Assembly: GCA_025355965.1 (NCBI GenBank)
Contig: JANXYR010000029.1
Span: forward strand, 1-64,000
DNA length: 64,000 nucleotides
Origin: Geobacteraceae bacterium
GTDB taxonomy: Bacteria; Desulfobacterota; Desulfuromonadia; Geobacterales; Pseudopelobacteraceae
Reading direction: 5' to 3'
The notes under the pieces were generated by a model, which was given only the letters and a program-made list of their open reading frames with translations, was not told where the DNA came from and searched no databases. How positions within the stretch are numbered: the first letter of the stretch is position 1; each line of letters begins with the position of its first letter. Made by a program: the position numbers and the translations under genes. Of the stretch, positions 25,171-34,638 are shown piece after piece.

Positions 25171-25886
25171 TGGTTGCGCTCTCTTTCCATGGCTGAAAGG
25201 AATGCTTCAGCCATGATCAGATCTTCTGGCGTAGTAATTTTTATATTGCGATAATCACCCATGACAATATGCACTTTTCCTCCGTTGCGCTCAACAACGG
25301 ATGCGTCATCAGTGCCGGAAAAACCATCTGCCTCAGCAGATAGATGTGCCGCATGAATTTTCCCAAAACGGAAAGACTGCGGTGTTTGGGCGTGCCAAAG
25401 GGATTCCCTTGTTGGCGTGTCACTCACAATACCGTCTTTGACTGTTTTGATTGTGTCTTTGACAGGGACTGCAACCAGTGCGCCATCATGTAGGCTGGCT
25501 GTTGTTATTGATTCTATTAGCATGTCTTCCGTTACCAGAGGTCTGACGCCGTCGTGAATCAGGACCACATCATTATCAGATGCATACTCGCGCATTGCAT
25601 TTAAGCCATTCAAGACGGAGTTTTGGCGTTCCTTTCCTCCGGGGATGATAGCTACAACCTTTTGAAATTTACCGGCTTCGATCACATGCTGTCGACAATA
25701 AGGTATCTCATCGGCAGGAATTACCAGGTAAATGGCATCTATCATGGGGGACTTTTCAAAGACTGAAATGGTGCGAGCGACAATAGGCATGCCATCCAAC
25801 TGCAGATATTGCTTGTTGATTGAAGCGCCCATTCGCTTACCCATGCCAGCGGCTGGTATCAGAGCAATAGATTTAAATGGAAGCAT
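25167..25886 (-). CDS. ispD: 2-C-methyl-D-erythritol 4-phosphate cytidylyltransferase
   Basis: A 239-residue enzyme that makes CDP-methylerythritol, the third step of the non-mevalonate isoprenoid pathway. Seen are the CTP-binding signature [11 protein letters not shown] near residue 11, the [11 protein letters not shown] motif near 105, KDTIKTV and the C-terminal [14 protein letters not shown]. ispF, often next to ispD, is not here. It lies 68 nt downstream of the GntR regulator on the same strand and overlaps the hybrid kinase gene, so it is in a gntR-ispD-kinase unit. Confidence 0.95.
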   Translation of the reverse strand: MLPFKSIALIPAAGMGKRMGASINKQYLQLDGMPIVARTISVFEKSPMIDAIYLVIPADEIPYCRQHVIEAGKFQKVVAIIPGGKERQNSVLNGLNAMREYASDNDVVLIHDGVRPLVTEDMLIESITTASLHDGALVAVPVKDTIKTVKDGIVSDTPTRESLWHAQTPQSFRFGKIHAAHLSAEADGFSGTDDASVVERNGGKVHIVMGDYRNIKITTPEDLIMAEAFLSAMERERNQ

Positions 25887-25954
25887 TTATTATTTCTCCG
25901 GAAGCATTATATCAGCTTCTTAAAGAGGTGCAATCACTGTATACGATGGCGGGG

Positions 25955-26623
25955 TCAGTTGCTATTGGCAGATGCCGTGTTGTCCATGAGCACTCGGCCA
26001 CCATATTCTGCATTCTGGCGGACGAGTTTTTCAGCCAGATCGGCATCTTTTTTACGAAAGGCATCTATAATTTTTTCGTGTTCCTGTACCGAAACCGCCA
26101 TCCGATCCGGGAGACTTAGTGATGTAAAACGCAGACGTTGAAATTTAGTTACCAGACCGGCTATTAATTCATGCAATTTTTCATTGCCAGCGGCTTTGAT
26201 AAAAAGATCATGGAAGTCACTGTGGATCTTGAAGAAATGCTTGATGTCACCTATTCGGGCAAGCTCTGCCAGTTTGTTGTTTATGGTTTGAAGGCGCCCC
26301 AGATCTTTTTCGCTCAACTTTTCACAGGCTTGTCTGGCAGCATACCCCTCCATTACGCTTTTAATGGCGTAGAATTCCTCAATATCCTTGGGGCTGAATT
26401 CACTGACAATAACACCGCGCCTGGGGATCACCGTAAGATATCCTTCTGACTCCAGTTGCCTGAAAGCTTCACGGATGGGCGTACGGCTGATTCCGTAGCG
26501 CTCGGCTAGTTCAGGTTCTGAAATGTGGCTACCAGCCTTTAGCTCTCCGGAAACAATCGCATCACGAATGTTTTCCAGTATTTTTTCACGCAAAGTAAGG
26601 TGCTTTTCTAGTAATTTTTTCAT
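25955..26623 (-). CDS. GntR-family regulator, FCD (FadR-type) subgroup
   Basis: A 222-residue transcription factor. The N-terminal winged helix (residues 10-75) has ISEPELAERYGISRTPIREAFRQLESEGYLTVIPRRGVIV. The C-terminal FCD domain binds small organic acids and has metal-ligand histidines in the H-x3-H/H pattern (KIHSDFHDLFI). A perfect 19-bp palindrome 35 bp upstream of its start matches the known FadR-subfamily type and is probably its own operator. Neighbouring targets could be ispD and the divergent K+ channel gene. Confidence 0.92.
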   Translation of the reverse strand: MKKLLEKHLTLREKILENIRDAIVSGELKAGSHISEPELAERYGISRTPIREAFRQLESEGYLTVIPRRGVIVSEFSPKDIEEFYAIKSVMEGYAARQACEKLSEKDLGRLQTINNKLAELARIGDIKHFFKIHSDFHDLFIKAAGNEKLHELIAGLVTKFQRLRFTSLSLPDRMAVSVQEHEKIIDAFRKKDADLAEKLVRQNAEYGGRVLMDNTASANSN

Positions 26624-26657
26624 ATTCGGGTGTAGCTCCCAGAAGAAATTTTACAGT

Positions 26658-26676
26658 ATTGTATACAGTATACAAT
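26658..26676. promoter_or_regulatory. Palindromic operator of the GntR regulator
   Basis: ATTGTATACAGTATACAAT is a perfect 9-1-9 palindrome, fitting the TNGTNNNACNA type consensus of FadR-subfamily GntR proteins (TTGTATACAGTATACAA). It lies between the regulator (minus, start 26623) and the K+ channel gene (plus, start 26815). Confidence 0.8.
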
Positions 26677-26814
26677 GTTTGTCAATTATAACACGCTTTG
26701 TATTTGTATTTATTTAAGAGCATCTGGAATAGCAACTCAAAGCAGATGCGTATAAAAACAGACGAAAGAAAGTAACTTGTTTTTTTGGGCCCTTGCAGGT
26801 AATCTGCTGCAACT

Positions 26815-27864
26815 ATGGATCCGGTACGACACCTTAAAATTTCGTTTTTTGTCCTTCTAATGCTCATATCAGGGGGAACGCTCGGCTATATGTCCATCGA
26901 AGGGTGGCGTATGCTTGATGCTGCCTATATGACAGTTATTACCTTGGGAACGGTTGGCTTCAAGGAAGTCCATGATCTTTCTGACGGCGGCAAACTGTTC
27001 ACGATGGGATTAATTGTTGTTGGTGTCAGCGTGTTGGGCTATATAGTCGGGAGTTTGGCCCAAATCATGTTCGAAGGGCAGATTCAGCGGATTATGGGGA
27101 GGAAGAAGGTGGAAAAACAGATAGAAGCGCTCGTTGGACACTACATTATTTGCGGTTTTGGCCGGATCGGTTCGCTTATTTGCAAAGAGTTCAAGTCAAA
27201 CGGGCTGAAGTTTGTAATTATTGAAAAAAACGTAGATGCGGCAGAACGGCTTCAAGAAGATGGCTATTTGTATATAAAAGGCGATGCCACTCTCGATGAA
27301 ACCCTGCTTAAGGCCGGAATCAACAGAGCTAAGGGGCTCATTTCGGTTGTTACCTCTGATACCGAAAACGTATATATTACCTTGACTGCCCGCGGTCTCA
27401 ATCCAGATCTTTACATCATGTCACGTTCCGGTGAAGAAGGCTCAGACATCAAGCTCAAACGGGCTGGCGCCAACAAAGTCGTATCGCCGTACACAATAGG
27501 TGGTAACCGCATGGCGCAGTCGATATTGCGTCCGAATGTAGTTGATTTTATTGAAATTGCTACCGGTCATGAACATCTGGAATTGCAGATGGAAGAAATC
27601 AGCATTCCGGCCCACTCGGCATTTGTCGGGGAAACACTTGTTACTTCCGGATTCCGCAAGGAGATTGGTGTCATTATTGTCGGCATAAAAAAGAGTCACG
27701 GGAAAATGGTTTTTAATCCACATTCTCAAACCAAGATTGAGGAGCATGACACATTGATCGTACTTGGAGATCCGACTTCCATCAATAAACTTGAGGATCT
27801 GGTCGCTCGTACAGCAACTGATGAAGTCATCAAAAATCACAGGAAAGAGCATCATGAAAAATAA
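26815..27864 (+). CDS. K+ channel with RCK (TrkA-N/TrkA-C) domains
   Basis: A 349-residue MthK-like potassium channel. Two membrane helices (residues about 8-25 and 65-88) flank a pore loop with the filter TLGTVGF, where canonical channels have TVGYG. An RCK domain (residues about 105-225) has the Rossmann motif YIICGFGRIGSLICKEF and VIIEKN. A TrkA-C domain follows to residue 330 (AFVGETLVTSGFRKEIGVIIVGI). It is in the inner membrane and gated by cytoplasmic ligands. It overlaps the next gene by 11 nt. Confidence 0.88.
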   Translation: MDPVRHLKISFFVLLMLISGGTLGYMSIEGWRMLDAAYMTVITLGTVGFKEVHDLSDGGKLFTMGLIVVGVSVLGYIVGSLAQIMFEGQIQRIMGRKKVEKQIEALVGHYIICGFGRIGSLICKEFKSNGLKFVIIEKNVDAAERLQEDGYLYIKGDATLDETLLKAGINRAKGLISVVTSDTENVYITLTARGLNPDLYIMSRSGEEGSDIKLKRAGANKVVSPYTIGGNRMAQSILRPNVVDFIEIATGHEHLELQMEEISIPAHSAFVGETLVTSGFRKEIGVIIVGIKKSHGKMVFNPHSQTKIEEHDTLIVLGDPTSINKLEDLVARTATDEVIKNHRKEHHEK

Positions 27865-28627
27865 GGTTCATGCCCATGTCCCATATGGTCGCCTGGGCGA
27901 GCATTTGGAGTACGCTATTGCCAATCATATCAACCCGGAGGTTTTTTTACCCGCCGAGGCGCTGGATAATATGGTCTGGGAAGAGTTGCTTTCACTGGCG
28001 GGTGCGCTACATGCTGCCGGCCTGAAAACGACTATCCATGCTCCCTTTCTTGATCTCAATCCGGGAGCGGTAGATCCAAGTATCCGTGCTGCAAGCCGCT
28101 ATCGAATCGAACAGGTCATGAAGGCTGCCGAACTGCTTCGCCCTAGGGTAATCGTCGTTCACCCCGGCTATTCTGACCTCCATTACGGGGATAATCGCCT
28201 GGTATGGCTGAAAAACAGCATCGATTTCTGGCAGGAATTCGTCCCCTGGGCCCGTGAGCTTGGAACGATCCTGGCGGTTGAGAATATCTTTGAGACGGAG
28301 CCATCCACTATCAAGGCACTGCTTGATGCCATTGATGATCCATGCTTCCGGCACTGTTTCGATGTTGGTCACTGGAATATGTTTAAAACTGTAACTCTTG
28401 AGGAATGGTTTGGCGAACTGGGTGGATACGTGGTTGAGAGTCATATTCATGACAATCATGGCCAGTGTGATGAACACTTGCCGGTCGGCGAGGGCGCCAT
28501 TGATTTTCAACAGTTTTTCCCGTTACTGACTCAGTACGCCCCTGCTGCTGTATGGACGATTGAAGCGCACAATACCGAACATCTTCAGCGGGCGCTTAAA
28601 AATATTCAAAACTATCTTCCGAAATAA
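27854..28627 (+). CDS. Xylose isomerase-like TIM-barrel protein
   Basis: A 258-residue protein of the AP endonuclease 2 / sugar isomerase TIM-barrel superfamily. The ATG at 27854 with AGGAAAG upstream is preferred over a start 90 nt earlier inside the channel gene. Metal-ligand positions are recognisable in TTIHAPFLDLNPG, VVHPGYSD, LAVENIFE, CFDVGHWN, SHIHDNHG and TIEAHN, the usual E-D-H-E barrel pattern. Substrate is unknown: a sugar, an inositol or an abasic DNA site are family options. It lies between a K+ channel and galE. Confidence 0.8.
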   Translation: MKNKVHAHVPYGRLGEHLEYAIANHINPEVFLPAEALDNMVWEELLSLAGALHAAGLKTTIHAPFLDLNPGAVDPSIRAASRYRIEQVMKAAELLRPRVIVVHPGYSDLHYGDNRLVWLKNSIDFWQEFVPWARELGTILAVENIFETEPSTIKALLDAIDDPCFRHCFDVGHWNMFKTVTLEEWFGELGGYVVESHIHDNHGQCDEHLPVGEGAIDFQQFFPLLTQYAPAAVWTIEAHNTEHLQRALKNIQNYLPK

Positions 28628-28637
28628 GGATATTGAC

Positions 28638-29624
28638 ATGGCAGAAACGATATTAGTCAGTGGTGGTTGCGGTTACATCGGCAGTCATGTTGTGCGGCAA
28701 CTTTCAGAATCCGGTCGTACAGTTGTTGTCTATGACAATCTTTCCACTGGATTTCGTGATGCCCTGACGCTGGGTGAAGAGCTGGTAGAGGGTGATTTGG
28801 CTGACCGTGAGCGGTTGGAGGAGCTGTTTCAACGCCACCATTTTTCGACAGTCCTGCATTTTGCGGCCGCTATCATAGCCCCTGAATCGGTCTCAATGCC
28901 TCTAAAATACTACGGCAATAATACCCGCAATACATTGGGACTTCTGGAAATGTGTGTGAAATATGGTGTAAAACGGTTCATCTTTTCCAGCACTGCCGCT
29001 GTTTACGGCATTCCTGACAGTGGGGTAGCTTCTGAAGAGAGTGCTACAGTACCGATTAACCCATATGGTACCTCCAAGCTGATGAGCGAAATGATGCTGC
29101 GTGATGTAGCTGCGGCTCATGGCATGAAGTACGCTGCACTTCGCTACTTCAATGTTGCCGGTGCTGACCAACAGGCCCGCATGGGACAGCGCACTCCGGA
29201 AGCGACTCATTTAATAAAGGTTGCTTGCCAGGTCGCGCTCGGGATGAGGGAAAGTATCTGTGTCTACGGTACAGATTATCCGACCCCTGACGGCACAGGT
29301 ATTCGCGATTATATACACATTGAGGATCTTGCTTCCGCCCACCTGCGTGCTTTGGAGTATCTTGAAAAAGGTGGTGAATCGACCACTATGAATGTCGGAT
29401 ATGGTAACGGCAGCAGTGTGCGTGAAGTGCTGGAAGTTGTGAAAAAAGTAAGTGGAGCGGCTATGAAAATTATCGAAGCGGAGCGGAGGCCGGGAGATCC
29501 TGCGTCTCTGGTTGCCAGAGCTGATAAAATAAGATCGTTGACCGGCTGGCAGCCACGCTTTAACAATCTCGAAACAATTGTGGCTGATGCCTGGCGCTGG
29601 GAAAGCAAGATTGCCGGAAGATAA
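28638..29624 (+). CDS. galE: UDP-glucose 4-epimerase
   Basis: A 328-residue extended SDR enzyme that interconverts UDP-glucose and UDP-galactose for surface polysaccharides. Seen are the NAD motif GGCGYIGSHVV near residue 10, the catalytic FSSTAAVYG and YGTSKLMSE (Y-x3-K), and RYFNVAGAD. The ATG at 28638 has an AAGGA site 9 nt upstream; a longer reading frame starting at 28560 runs into the preceding gene and is not used. It is 10 nt after the TIM-barrel gene. Confidence 0.95.
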   Translation: MAETILVSGGCGYIGSHVVRQLSESGRTVVVYDNLSTGFRDALTLGEELVEGDLADRERLEELFQRHHFSTVLHFAAAIIAPESVSMPLKYYGNNTRNTLGLLEMCVKYGVKRFIFSSTAAVYGIPDSGVASEESATVPINPYGTSKLMSEMMLRDVAAAHGMKYAALRYFNVAGADQQARMGQRTPEATHLIKVACQVALGMRESICVYGTDYPTPDGTGIRDYIHIEDLASAHLRALEYLEKGGESTTMNVGYGNGSSVREVLEVVKKVSGAAMKIIEAERRPGDPASLVARADKIRSLTGWQPRFNNLETIVADAWRWESKIAGR

Positions 29625-29765
29625 CGGCCTTTTAGCTGATACCCACTCTTGGTAACTCTGTCTGGTAGTTTATGGCCGTATTTTATCTTGTTTTTATTTA
29701 ATTTTGTGCTACAACAGACGCCAACCTAGCGTCTCTGGATATCCCGCATCCACGTACAGGAACAA

Positions 29766-30488
29766 ATGGACTTTACCAATCTTTACAGCACTCGAATCCA
29801 GAACACCTTCGATGATGATCAGGCCGACATTCTGAAGACCTTCCTTGATAAATACACTACTAAAGATGGCTCAAAAGTAATTCTTACCAACTATTACAAT
29901 GGGTTGCCTGTTTCTTATCCCGCTACTATTCTTGGTGTAGAACGTGGCAATCTTGATCTTGATGTAAATCCGCAGCAGGCAATTGCAATGGCCAGCGATC
30001 ATTATACGCTGATTCGCAGCCCTTTTTTTACTCATCCCATCGTTGCCCATGTTCAGTATATCAATGTGAAGAAGCATGTGGCATCACTCTTTAAGCTCTG
30101 CTTTGTAGAGGTACTGGCTGAAAAGCGAAATGCAGTGCGATTGAATCTGGAGCCACCGATACGAGCCACGATTCAGTATGGGGATCAGGCGATAGAAGGT
30201 TTCCTGGTTGATATTTCGACTCAGGGAATCGCAGTGACAATGGAAAAATACGTCTTGCTGGAAGATGAAGCGGAAATGTCGATAAAATTCATGTTACCGG
30301 ACTCGGTCCTATTGAAAAAAACTCTGCTCAAGGTGCCGGCAACGCTCATAGCTATTGTCGGAAACTCTTCGCCATACCGATACAGGTTCAGTATTTCACC
30401 AGATAATCACCAGGAACAGATGTTGTCTCGTTACATATTTCAGCGCCAGGTAGAAATTATTCGGGATTTGAAGGAAACAAAAGATTGA
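29766..30488 (+). CDS. PilZ-domain protein
   Basis: A 240-residue protein with an N-terminal YcgR-like or PilZN-type region (residues 1-115) and a C-terminal PilZ domain that should bind cyclic di-GMP. The binding motifs are KRNAVRLNL (R-x3-R) near residue 121 and DISTQGIAV (D/N-x-S-x2-G) near 149. It likely links c-di-GMP level to motility, pili or exopolysaccharide. No partner genes are nearby. The 200 bp after it, up to the convergent cbiD, hold nothing recognised. Confidence 0.88.
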   Translation: MDFTNLYSTRIQNTFDDDQADILKTFLDKYTTKDGSKVILTNYYNGLPVSYPATILGVERGNLDLDVNPQQAIAMASDHYTLIRSPFFTHPIVAHVQYINVKKHVASLFKLCFVEVLAEKRNAVRLNLEPPIRATIQYGDQAIEGFLVDISTQGIAVTMEKYVLLEDEAEMSIKFMLPDSVLLKKTLLKVPATLIAIVGNSSPYRYRFSISPDNHQEQMLSRYIFQRQVEIIRDLKETKD

Positions 30489-30695
30489 TTGATCTGTGTT
30501 TTTACGGGACTGTATTTATTGCAGCGACGCCCTTGGCTCGCAAGTCGTTAGCCGGACCATAACCCCGATATACTTCCCTCTCTGCAGTCCACTTCCATTC
30601 TGCTATACATTTTCAAGTGCCATTACTATGTCGCTGTTTATGGAGAGTACCGGGACCGCCTGTCATCATGGCTATTGTCAGTACTTTTTCTGGAT

Positions 30696-31760
30696 TCATA
30701 CAACGGTACCATTGTATCCGCACAGCAGCGGGCGCGCCTGAATGCCGGGCGCATGCACGGCAGCGGCCTGCTTGGCGCGAGCGACTATGAGTTCCATTAG
30801 TACAGTATCAAAGCCGGTTGCAACGGCAATTTCACGGGCGGTATTGGCGCTCGAAATAATTGCCAGATATTCGGGTGTGACTTGCGCTGCTTCTGCCCAT
30901 CCTCGCAGTACTGAAAGATCAAGTTCAGAAGCTGCTGCGTGGGTATTTTCATAACCGCAGGCAATTTTGAGCAGCTTGGCAAACTGGCAGGCTATGATCG
31001 GCTCAATGAAGCCACGTGCAGCGCAAGCCCGCAGAGCATATGCCACATGGTCTCCCATCATTATATACGCCTCTTCGTGGAGACGTGGGAGATGCAGCTG
31101 TGCGGCCATCTCACTACTCCTGCCGGTGGAGAGTACCACCGTTGGGCAGCCGCAGGCCTTGGCAACATCAAGGGAGGCATCAATGGTGTCAGTCCATGCT
31201 TTTGCCGATATGGGGTGCACTATGCCGGTAGTTCCTAAGATTGAAAGCCCGCCGATGATGCCCAGGCGGGCGTTGAGGGTCTTTCTGGCGCGATCTTCAC
31301 CGTCGGGAATAGAGATTGTAATTTTGAGTTTTGAGTTTTGAGTTTTGAATTCGGACAGAACTGTGGCAACGGCTTGATGGATCATTTGTAGCGGCACCGG
31401 ATTTATGGCCCACTGGCCAGGTGAAATTGCCAGGCCTGGTTTGGTAACTTTACCGATACCGATGCCGCCTGATATGATATTCACTCTTTCTTCTTGGGGG
31501 TCGGTAAATGAAACCAGCGCATGAAGCTCTGCTCCGTTAGTTACATCCGGGTCGTCCCCGGCATCCTTGACCACAAAACAGCTGGCGCTGTTCGCCGAAA
31601 ACGTTTGACCATGCAGTTGAAAGGTTGCACTGACTCCGACCGGGAGATCAATGATAACCTCAGATGCAGAGGCTTGAGCCAGCAGCATCTGTGCCGCACC
31701 CTTAGCTGCAGCCGCAGCACAGGCCCCGGTTGTATAGCCCGATCGCAGTTCTTTTCTCAC
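30696..31760 (-). CDS. cbiD: Cobalt-precorrin-5B C1-methyltransferase
   Basis: A 354-residue SAM-dependent enzyme of the anaerobic (early cobalt) cobalamin pathway, acting in corrin ring contraction. It has the CbiD N-terminus RSGYTTGACAAAAAKGAA and the family segments VVKDAGDDPDVTNGAEL, GIGKVTKPGLAISPGQWAINPVP and LGTTGIVHPIS. It overlaps cbiC by 4 nt. The segment after VLSEF is encoded by a heptanucleotide repeat (31322-31349), giving KTQNSKLK, an insertion likely free of catalytic role but prone to slippage. Confidence 0.95.
   Translation of the reverse strand: MRKELRSGYTTGACAAAAAKGAAQMLLAQASASEVIIDLPVGVSATFQLHGQTFSANSASCFVVKDAGDDPDVTNGAELHALVSFTDPQEERVNIISGGIGIGKVTKPGLAISPGQWAINPVPLQMIHQAVATVLSEFKTQNSKLKITISIPDGEDRARKTLNARLGIIGGLSILGTTGIVHPISAKAWTDTIDASLDVAKACGCPTVVLSTGRSSEMAAQLHLPRLHEEAYIMMGDHVAYALRACAARGFIEPIIACQFAKLLKIACGYENTHAAASELDLSVLRGWAEAAQVTPEYLAIISSANTAREIAVATGFDTVLMELIVARAKQAAAVHAPGIQARPLLCGYNGTVV
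31322..31349. repeat. Heptanucleotide tandem repeat inside cbiD
   Basis: Three perfect TTTTGAG units (31322-31342) and a fourth with one change (TTTTGAA) lie inside the cbiD coding region. Because 7 is not a multiple of 3, gain or loss of one unit would shift the frame. Confidence 0.9.
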
Positions 31761-32404
31761 TGCTCTGAAGCTGCCAGAATGGCCAGCGCATTTACTACTG
31801 CGGCTGCCACATTGGAGCCACCCTTGCGCCCGATGTTGGTTATGAACGGGATGTCATGTCCACCGGAAGCCAAGGCATTTTTGCTTTCCTCTGCCCCTAC
31901 AAAACCGACCGGAAGGCCGATAATAAGTGCCGGTTTGGTGACTCCGGTTTCAATTAGCCGGAGTAGTTCAAACAGCGCTGTTGGTGCGTTGCCGATAACA
32001 AAGATGCGGTTGTCCGGGTTGGCAACAGCCTTACGCATGGCGGCGATGGAGCGAGTGATGCCAGCTTTTTTTGCTTGCTCGGCTACGTCTGAATCCGCAA
32101 CATGACAGGATACCTGGCAACCGAATGGGATCAGGCGGGGTTTACTGATTCCTGAAAGAGCCATATTAGTGTCGGTAACAATTCCTGTACCACTCTTGAG
32201 TGCATTGATCGCCATTTCAACTACGTCGTCAGAAAGTATCATTGACCGGACGTACTCGAAGTCAGCACTTGTGTGGACCGCGCGGCGTACAACCTGCCAT
32301 TCCGCCTTAGGCCAGCTATGATCACCCGCCTCGGCATCTATAATGCGAAATGATTCCCCTTCAATCTCTTCCGGTTTCATGTTCAATGAGTCCATCAGTT
32401 CCAT
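31757..32404 (-). CDS. cbiC: Precorrin-8X / cobalt-precorrin-8 methylmutase
   Basis: A 215-residue enzyme that moves the C-11 methyl group to C-12, forming cobyrinic acid. The catalytic histidine is in VVRRAVHTSADFEY near residue 43. The conserved TDTNMALSGI, IGNAPTALFELL and IGLPVGFVGAEESK segments are intact. It overlaps cbiX by 10 nt and cbiD by 4 nt, so the three genes form a tight translationally coupled set within the cobalamin pathway. Confidence 0.95.
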   Translation of the reverse strand: MELMDSLNMKPEEIEGESFRIIDAEAGDHSWPKAEWQVVRRAVHTSADFEYVRSMILSDDVVEMAINALKSGTGIVTDTNMALSGISKPRLIPFGCQVSCHVADSDVAEQAKKAGITRSIAAMRKAVANPDNRIFVIGNAPTALFELLRLIETGVTKPALIIGLPVGFVGAEESKNALASGGHDIPFITNIGRKGGSNVAAAVVNALAILAASEQ

Positions 32405-32778
32405 CCCAGTCTTTTAATTGATTCGCCAATCCGTTCGGTTTCTATCTCTGCAAGCTTGCGGTGTGCCCCCAAGTGTCCTCCCATCTCCATTATCAGGGAA
32501 GGGTGCCGCTTCTTGGCCTCTTCGATTTCTTCCGGCAGGTCATGCTGGACATGAGCGCCCATGAAGAGGAAATAAGGCATCAGCAGGATGCGCCCAGCAC
32601 CACGGGCAACGCAGGTGTTGATTCCCTGCTGGATGTTTGGCTCATGCAGTTCACGAAACGAGACTTCGACAATCTCAAAGCCGGTCATCTCCCGCACCAT
32701 TGCCGCAACTTCACGGGCGGCATCATTGGCCTCGGCAATGCGGCTGCCGTGGGCCATCATCAGAATTGCAGTTTTCAT
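32395..32778 (-). CDS. cbiX: Sirohydrochlorin cobaltochelatase, short form
   Basis: A 127-residue CbiX-S-type chelatase that inserts cobalt into sirohydrochlorin, the entry to anaerobic cobalamin synthesis. The metal-binding histidines are in LMMAHGSR near residue 10 and GAHVQHDLP near 75. Its length fits the half-size form that works as a homodimer. It begins 33 nt after nuoG on the same strand, so cobalamin genes may share transcription with the nuoEFG module. Confidence 0.92.
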   Translation of the reverse strand: MKTAILMMAHGSRIAEANDAAREVAAMVREMTGFEIVEVSFRELHEPNIQQGINTCVARGAGRILLMPYFLFMGAHVQHDLPEEIEEAKKRHPSLIMEMGGHLGAHRKLAEIETERIGESIKRLGWN

Positions 32779-32811
32779 TGTTTGTGTCCTGTCTGTAAAT
32801 GAAGTGTCGTA

Positions 32812-34635
32812 CTATTCATTAGCTGCTCCAAGTCGCTCCAATAACTCAGAGATAATTTTCTCCGTGGGGAGTATATCTCCACCAGGCGGATCATGGCGGT
32901 GAATTCGCGGCGGGTGCAGCTCCGGCGTAAGCCCTTTGATTGGAACTCCGGGCTTCATCACCTGTTTAAAATGCTGGGTGCGCCCTTCATTGTTGACATA
33001 GGTGCCATCCATCTCCACCCAGGAGGTGACCGGCAGGACAACTTCGGCCTTCTCAGTCAGGTGAGTTGACAACCAGTCGGCAGCAGCCAGCACTCTGATC
33101 TCCGGTGACAGTTCTGGTGGCAGATCCGCTTCCAGAGAAATAATCCCTTTGACCCTGCCCCCAGCCAATGCTTCGGAAAACGATATTGCCCCCTGTTCGA
33201 GGGCCAGCATTGCACAGCCGAAGGCGTTGGGGCCATCCATGATGAAGGATGTTTTTACCCCCAGTTGAGCGGTGTCGCGGATAGCTTCCAGCCCCTTATG
33301 GCGGATACCGCAGATTACCAGTGGCCGGCGGGCTTCCGTGAACGGTACGGCTGCCAGAGAGACAGCGGCCCCCACTTCGTAGAGGTTTTGCTGTCCCGAA
33401 TCAAGTCGGCATTCACTTCCGACGATAAAAATACGTGCTCCGTTCCGCCATGCCTGGCGAACTGCCAGGGCCATCATGGGGGCCTCTGTCAATAGATCAC
33501 ACTCCATTATGGCAATCAGGTCGGCCTGGCGTACGTCTTCCTGTGAGGTGCTGTTATCGGTGTTCAGCAGCGATACCGCCTCCAGCGTCCGTTCGGCGTG
33601 GAGTACATCGCCGAAGTAACAGAGAGTTCCGGCACCAGTCACTTCGCGCAGCCGGGCTGCCATGATGGCGGCTTCCTGAGACATGCGCGGTGAACCGACA
33701 ATGGCCAGCCCTTCCGGTCCGTGAAGCTCAAGGAACCCGGTAAGTCTTTCAATCAGAGAGTCAAGAGCAATATCCATACTAACCGCTTCATCATCGACCT
33801 GCGCCTGCCTGGGCCTCTCAGGTGCATTAACGGCAGTATTTGAGAAACGGCCCCGATCGCAGATAAACCAGCCATTCACCTCATCATTGCGGCGCGCCGT
33901 AACTTTAAGCAATTCACGGTAGCGTGCCATCGGGACGGTATTGCACCCCAGTGAACAGCCCGGGCAGATCGAGGGTGCCATGTCATAATCCCAGTAGCGG
34001 GCGCGAAAACGAGCGGTCTTGTCTGTGAATACGCCGGTCGGACAGATGTCTGCAAGATTCCCGGAAAAGGGTGATTCCAGTTGTCCGTCCTGCTGCCGCC
34101 CGAAGTAGACGCTGCCAGCGCGTCCCATGACACCGAAATCAGTGCCACCGGCGTACTCCTGATAGAAGTGGACGCAGCGGTAGCATTGAATGCAGCGGTT
34201 CATCTCATGCTCGATCTGTTCGCCGAGATACTGATTGACGTGGGTGCGTTTTAGCCCGTTATAACGCCTGATGCTGTGGCCACCGGCAATCGTGTAGTCC
34301 TGAAGCTGGCACTCACCACCCTCATCGCAGACCGGACAGTCGTGGGGGTGGTTTATCATCAGCCATTCTATGACCGCACGGCGCATCGCGACCGCTTCCC
34401 CGTCGGTCGTAGAAACTACCATGCCATCCTGGGCGGGGAGCATGCAGGACATCTGGATACCCTTGATTGGTCCCTCCAGCATCTTTACCGCACAGGCCCG
34501 GCAGGCCCCGGCTTTGCCAAGGGCGGGGTGCCAGCAGAAGTGCGGAATGGTTATGCCGATGCTGCGGGCGGCCTCCAATACGTTTGTGCCTTCGGGTACG
34601 TGCGCTGGTATGTCGTCGATGATTAGTTCAGGCAT
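32812..34635 (-). CDS. nuoG: NuoG-like NADH dehydrogenase subunit
   Basis: A 607-residue iron-sulfur subunit of an NADH-oxidising module. It starts with a [2Fe-2S] domain (ATG near GTNVLEAARSIG, then CWHPALGKAGACRACAV), the His/Cys [4Fe-4S] region HPHDCPVCDEGGECQLQ, a further CIQCYRCVHF site and a CPGCSLGCN cluster before a shortened molybdopterin-like domain without obvious Mo ligands. It is shorter than full complex I NuoG. The other complex I genes (nuoA-D, H-N) are absent here, so this is a soluble EFG-type unit. Confidence 0.9.
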   Translation of the reverse strand: MPELIIDDIPAHVPEGTNVLEAARSIGITIPHFCWHPALGKAGACRACAVKMLEGPIKGIQMSCMLPAQDGMVVSTTDGEAVAMRRAVIEWLMINHPHDCPVCDEGGECQLQDYTIAGGHSIRRYNGLKRTHVNQYLGEQIEHEMNRCIQCYRCVHFYQEYAGGTDFGVMGRAGSVYFGRQQDGQLESPFSGNLADICPTGVFTDKTARFRARYWDYDMAPSICPGCSLGCNTVPMARYRELLKVTARRNDEVNGWFICDRGRFSNTAVNAPERPRQAQVDDEAVSMDIALDSLIERLTGFLELHGPEGLAIVGSPRMSQEAAIMAARLREVTGAGTLCYFGDVLHAERTLEAVSLLNTDNSTSQEDVRQADLIAIMECDLLTEAPMMALAVRQAWRNGARIFIVGSECRLDSGQQNLYEVGAAVSLAAVPFTEARRPLVICGIRHKGLEAIRDTAQLGVKTSFIMDGPNAFGCAMLALEQGAISFSEALAGGRVKGIISLEADLPPELSPEIRVLAAADWLSTHLTEKAEVVLPVTSWVEMDGTYVNNEGRTQHFKQVMKPGVPIKGLTPELHPPRIHRHDPPGGDILPTEKIISELLERLGAANE

Positions 34636-34638
34636 GTA

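Noticed and set aside
29624-29690. ACGGCC/GGCCGT pair after galE as a terminator.
   Set aside because: The loop is about 50 nt, too long for an intrinsic terminator.
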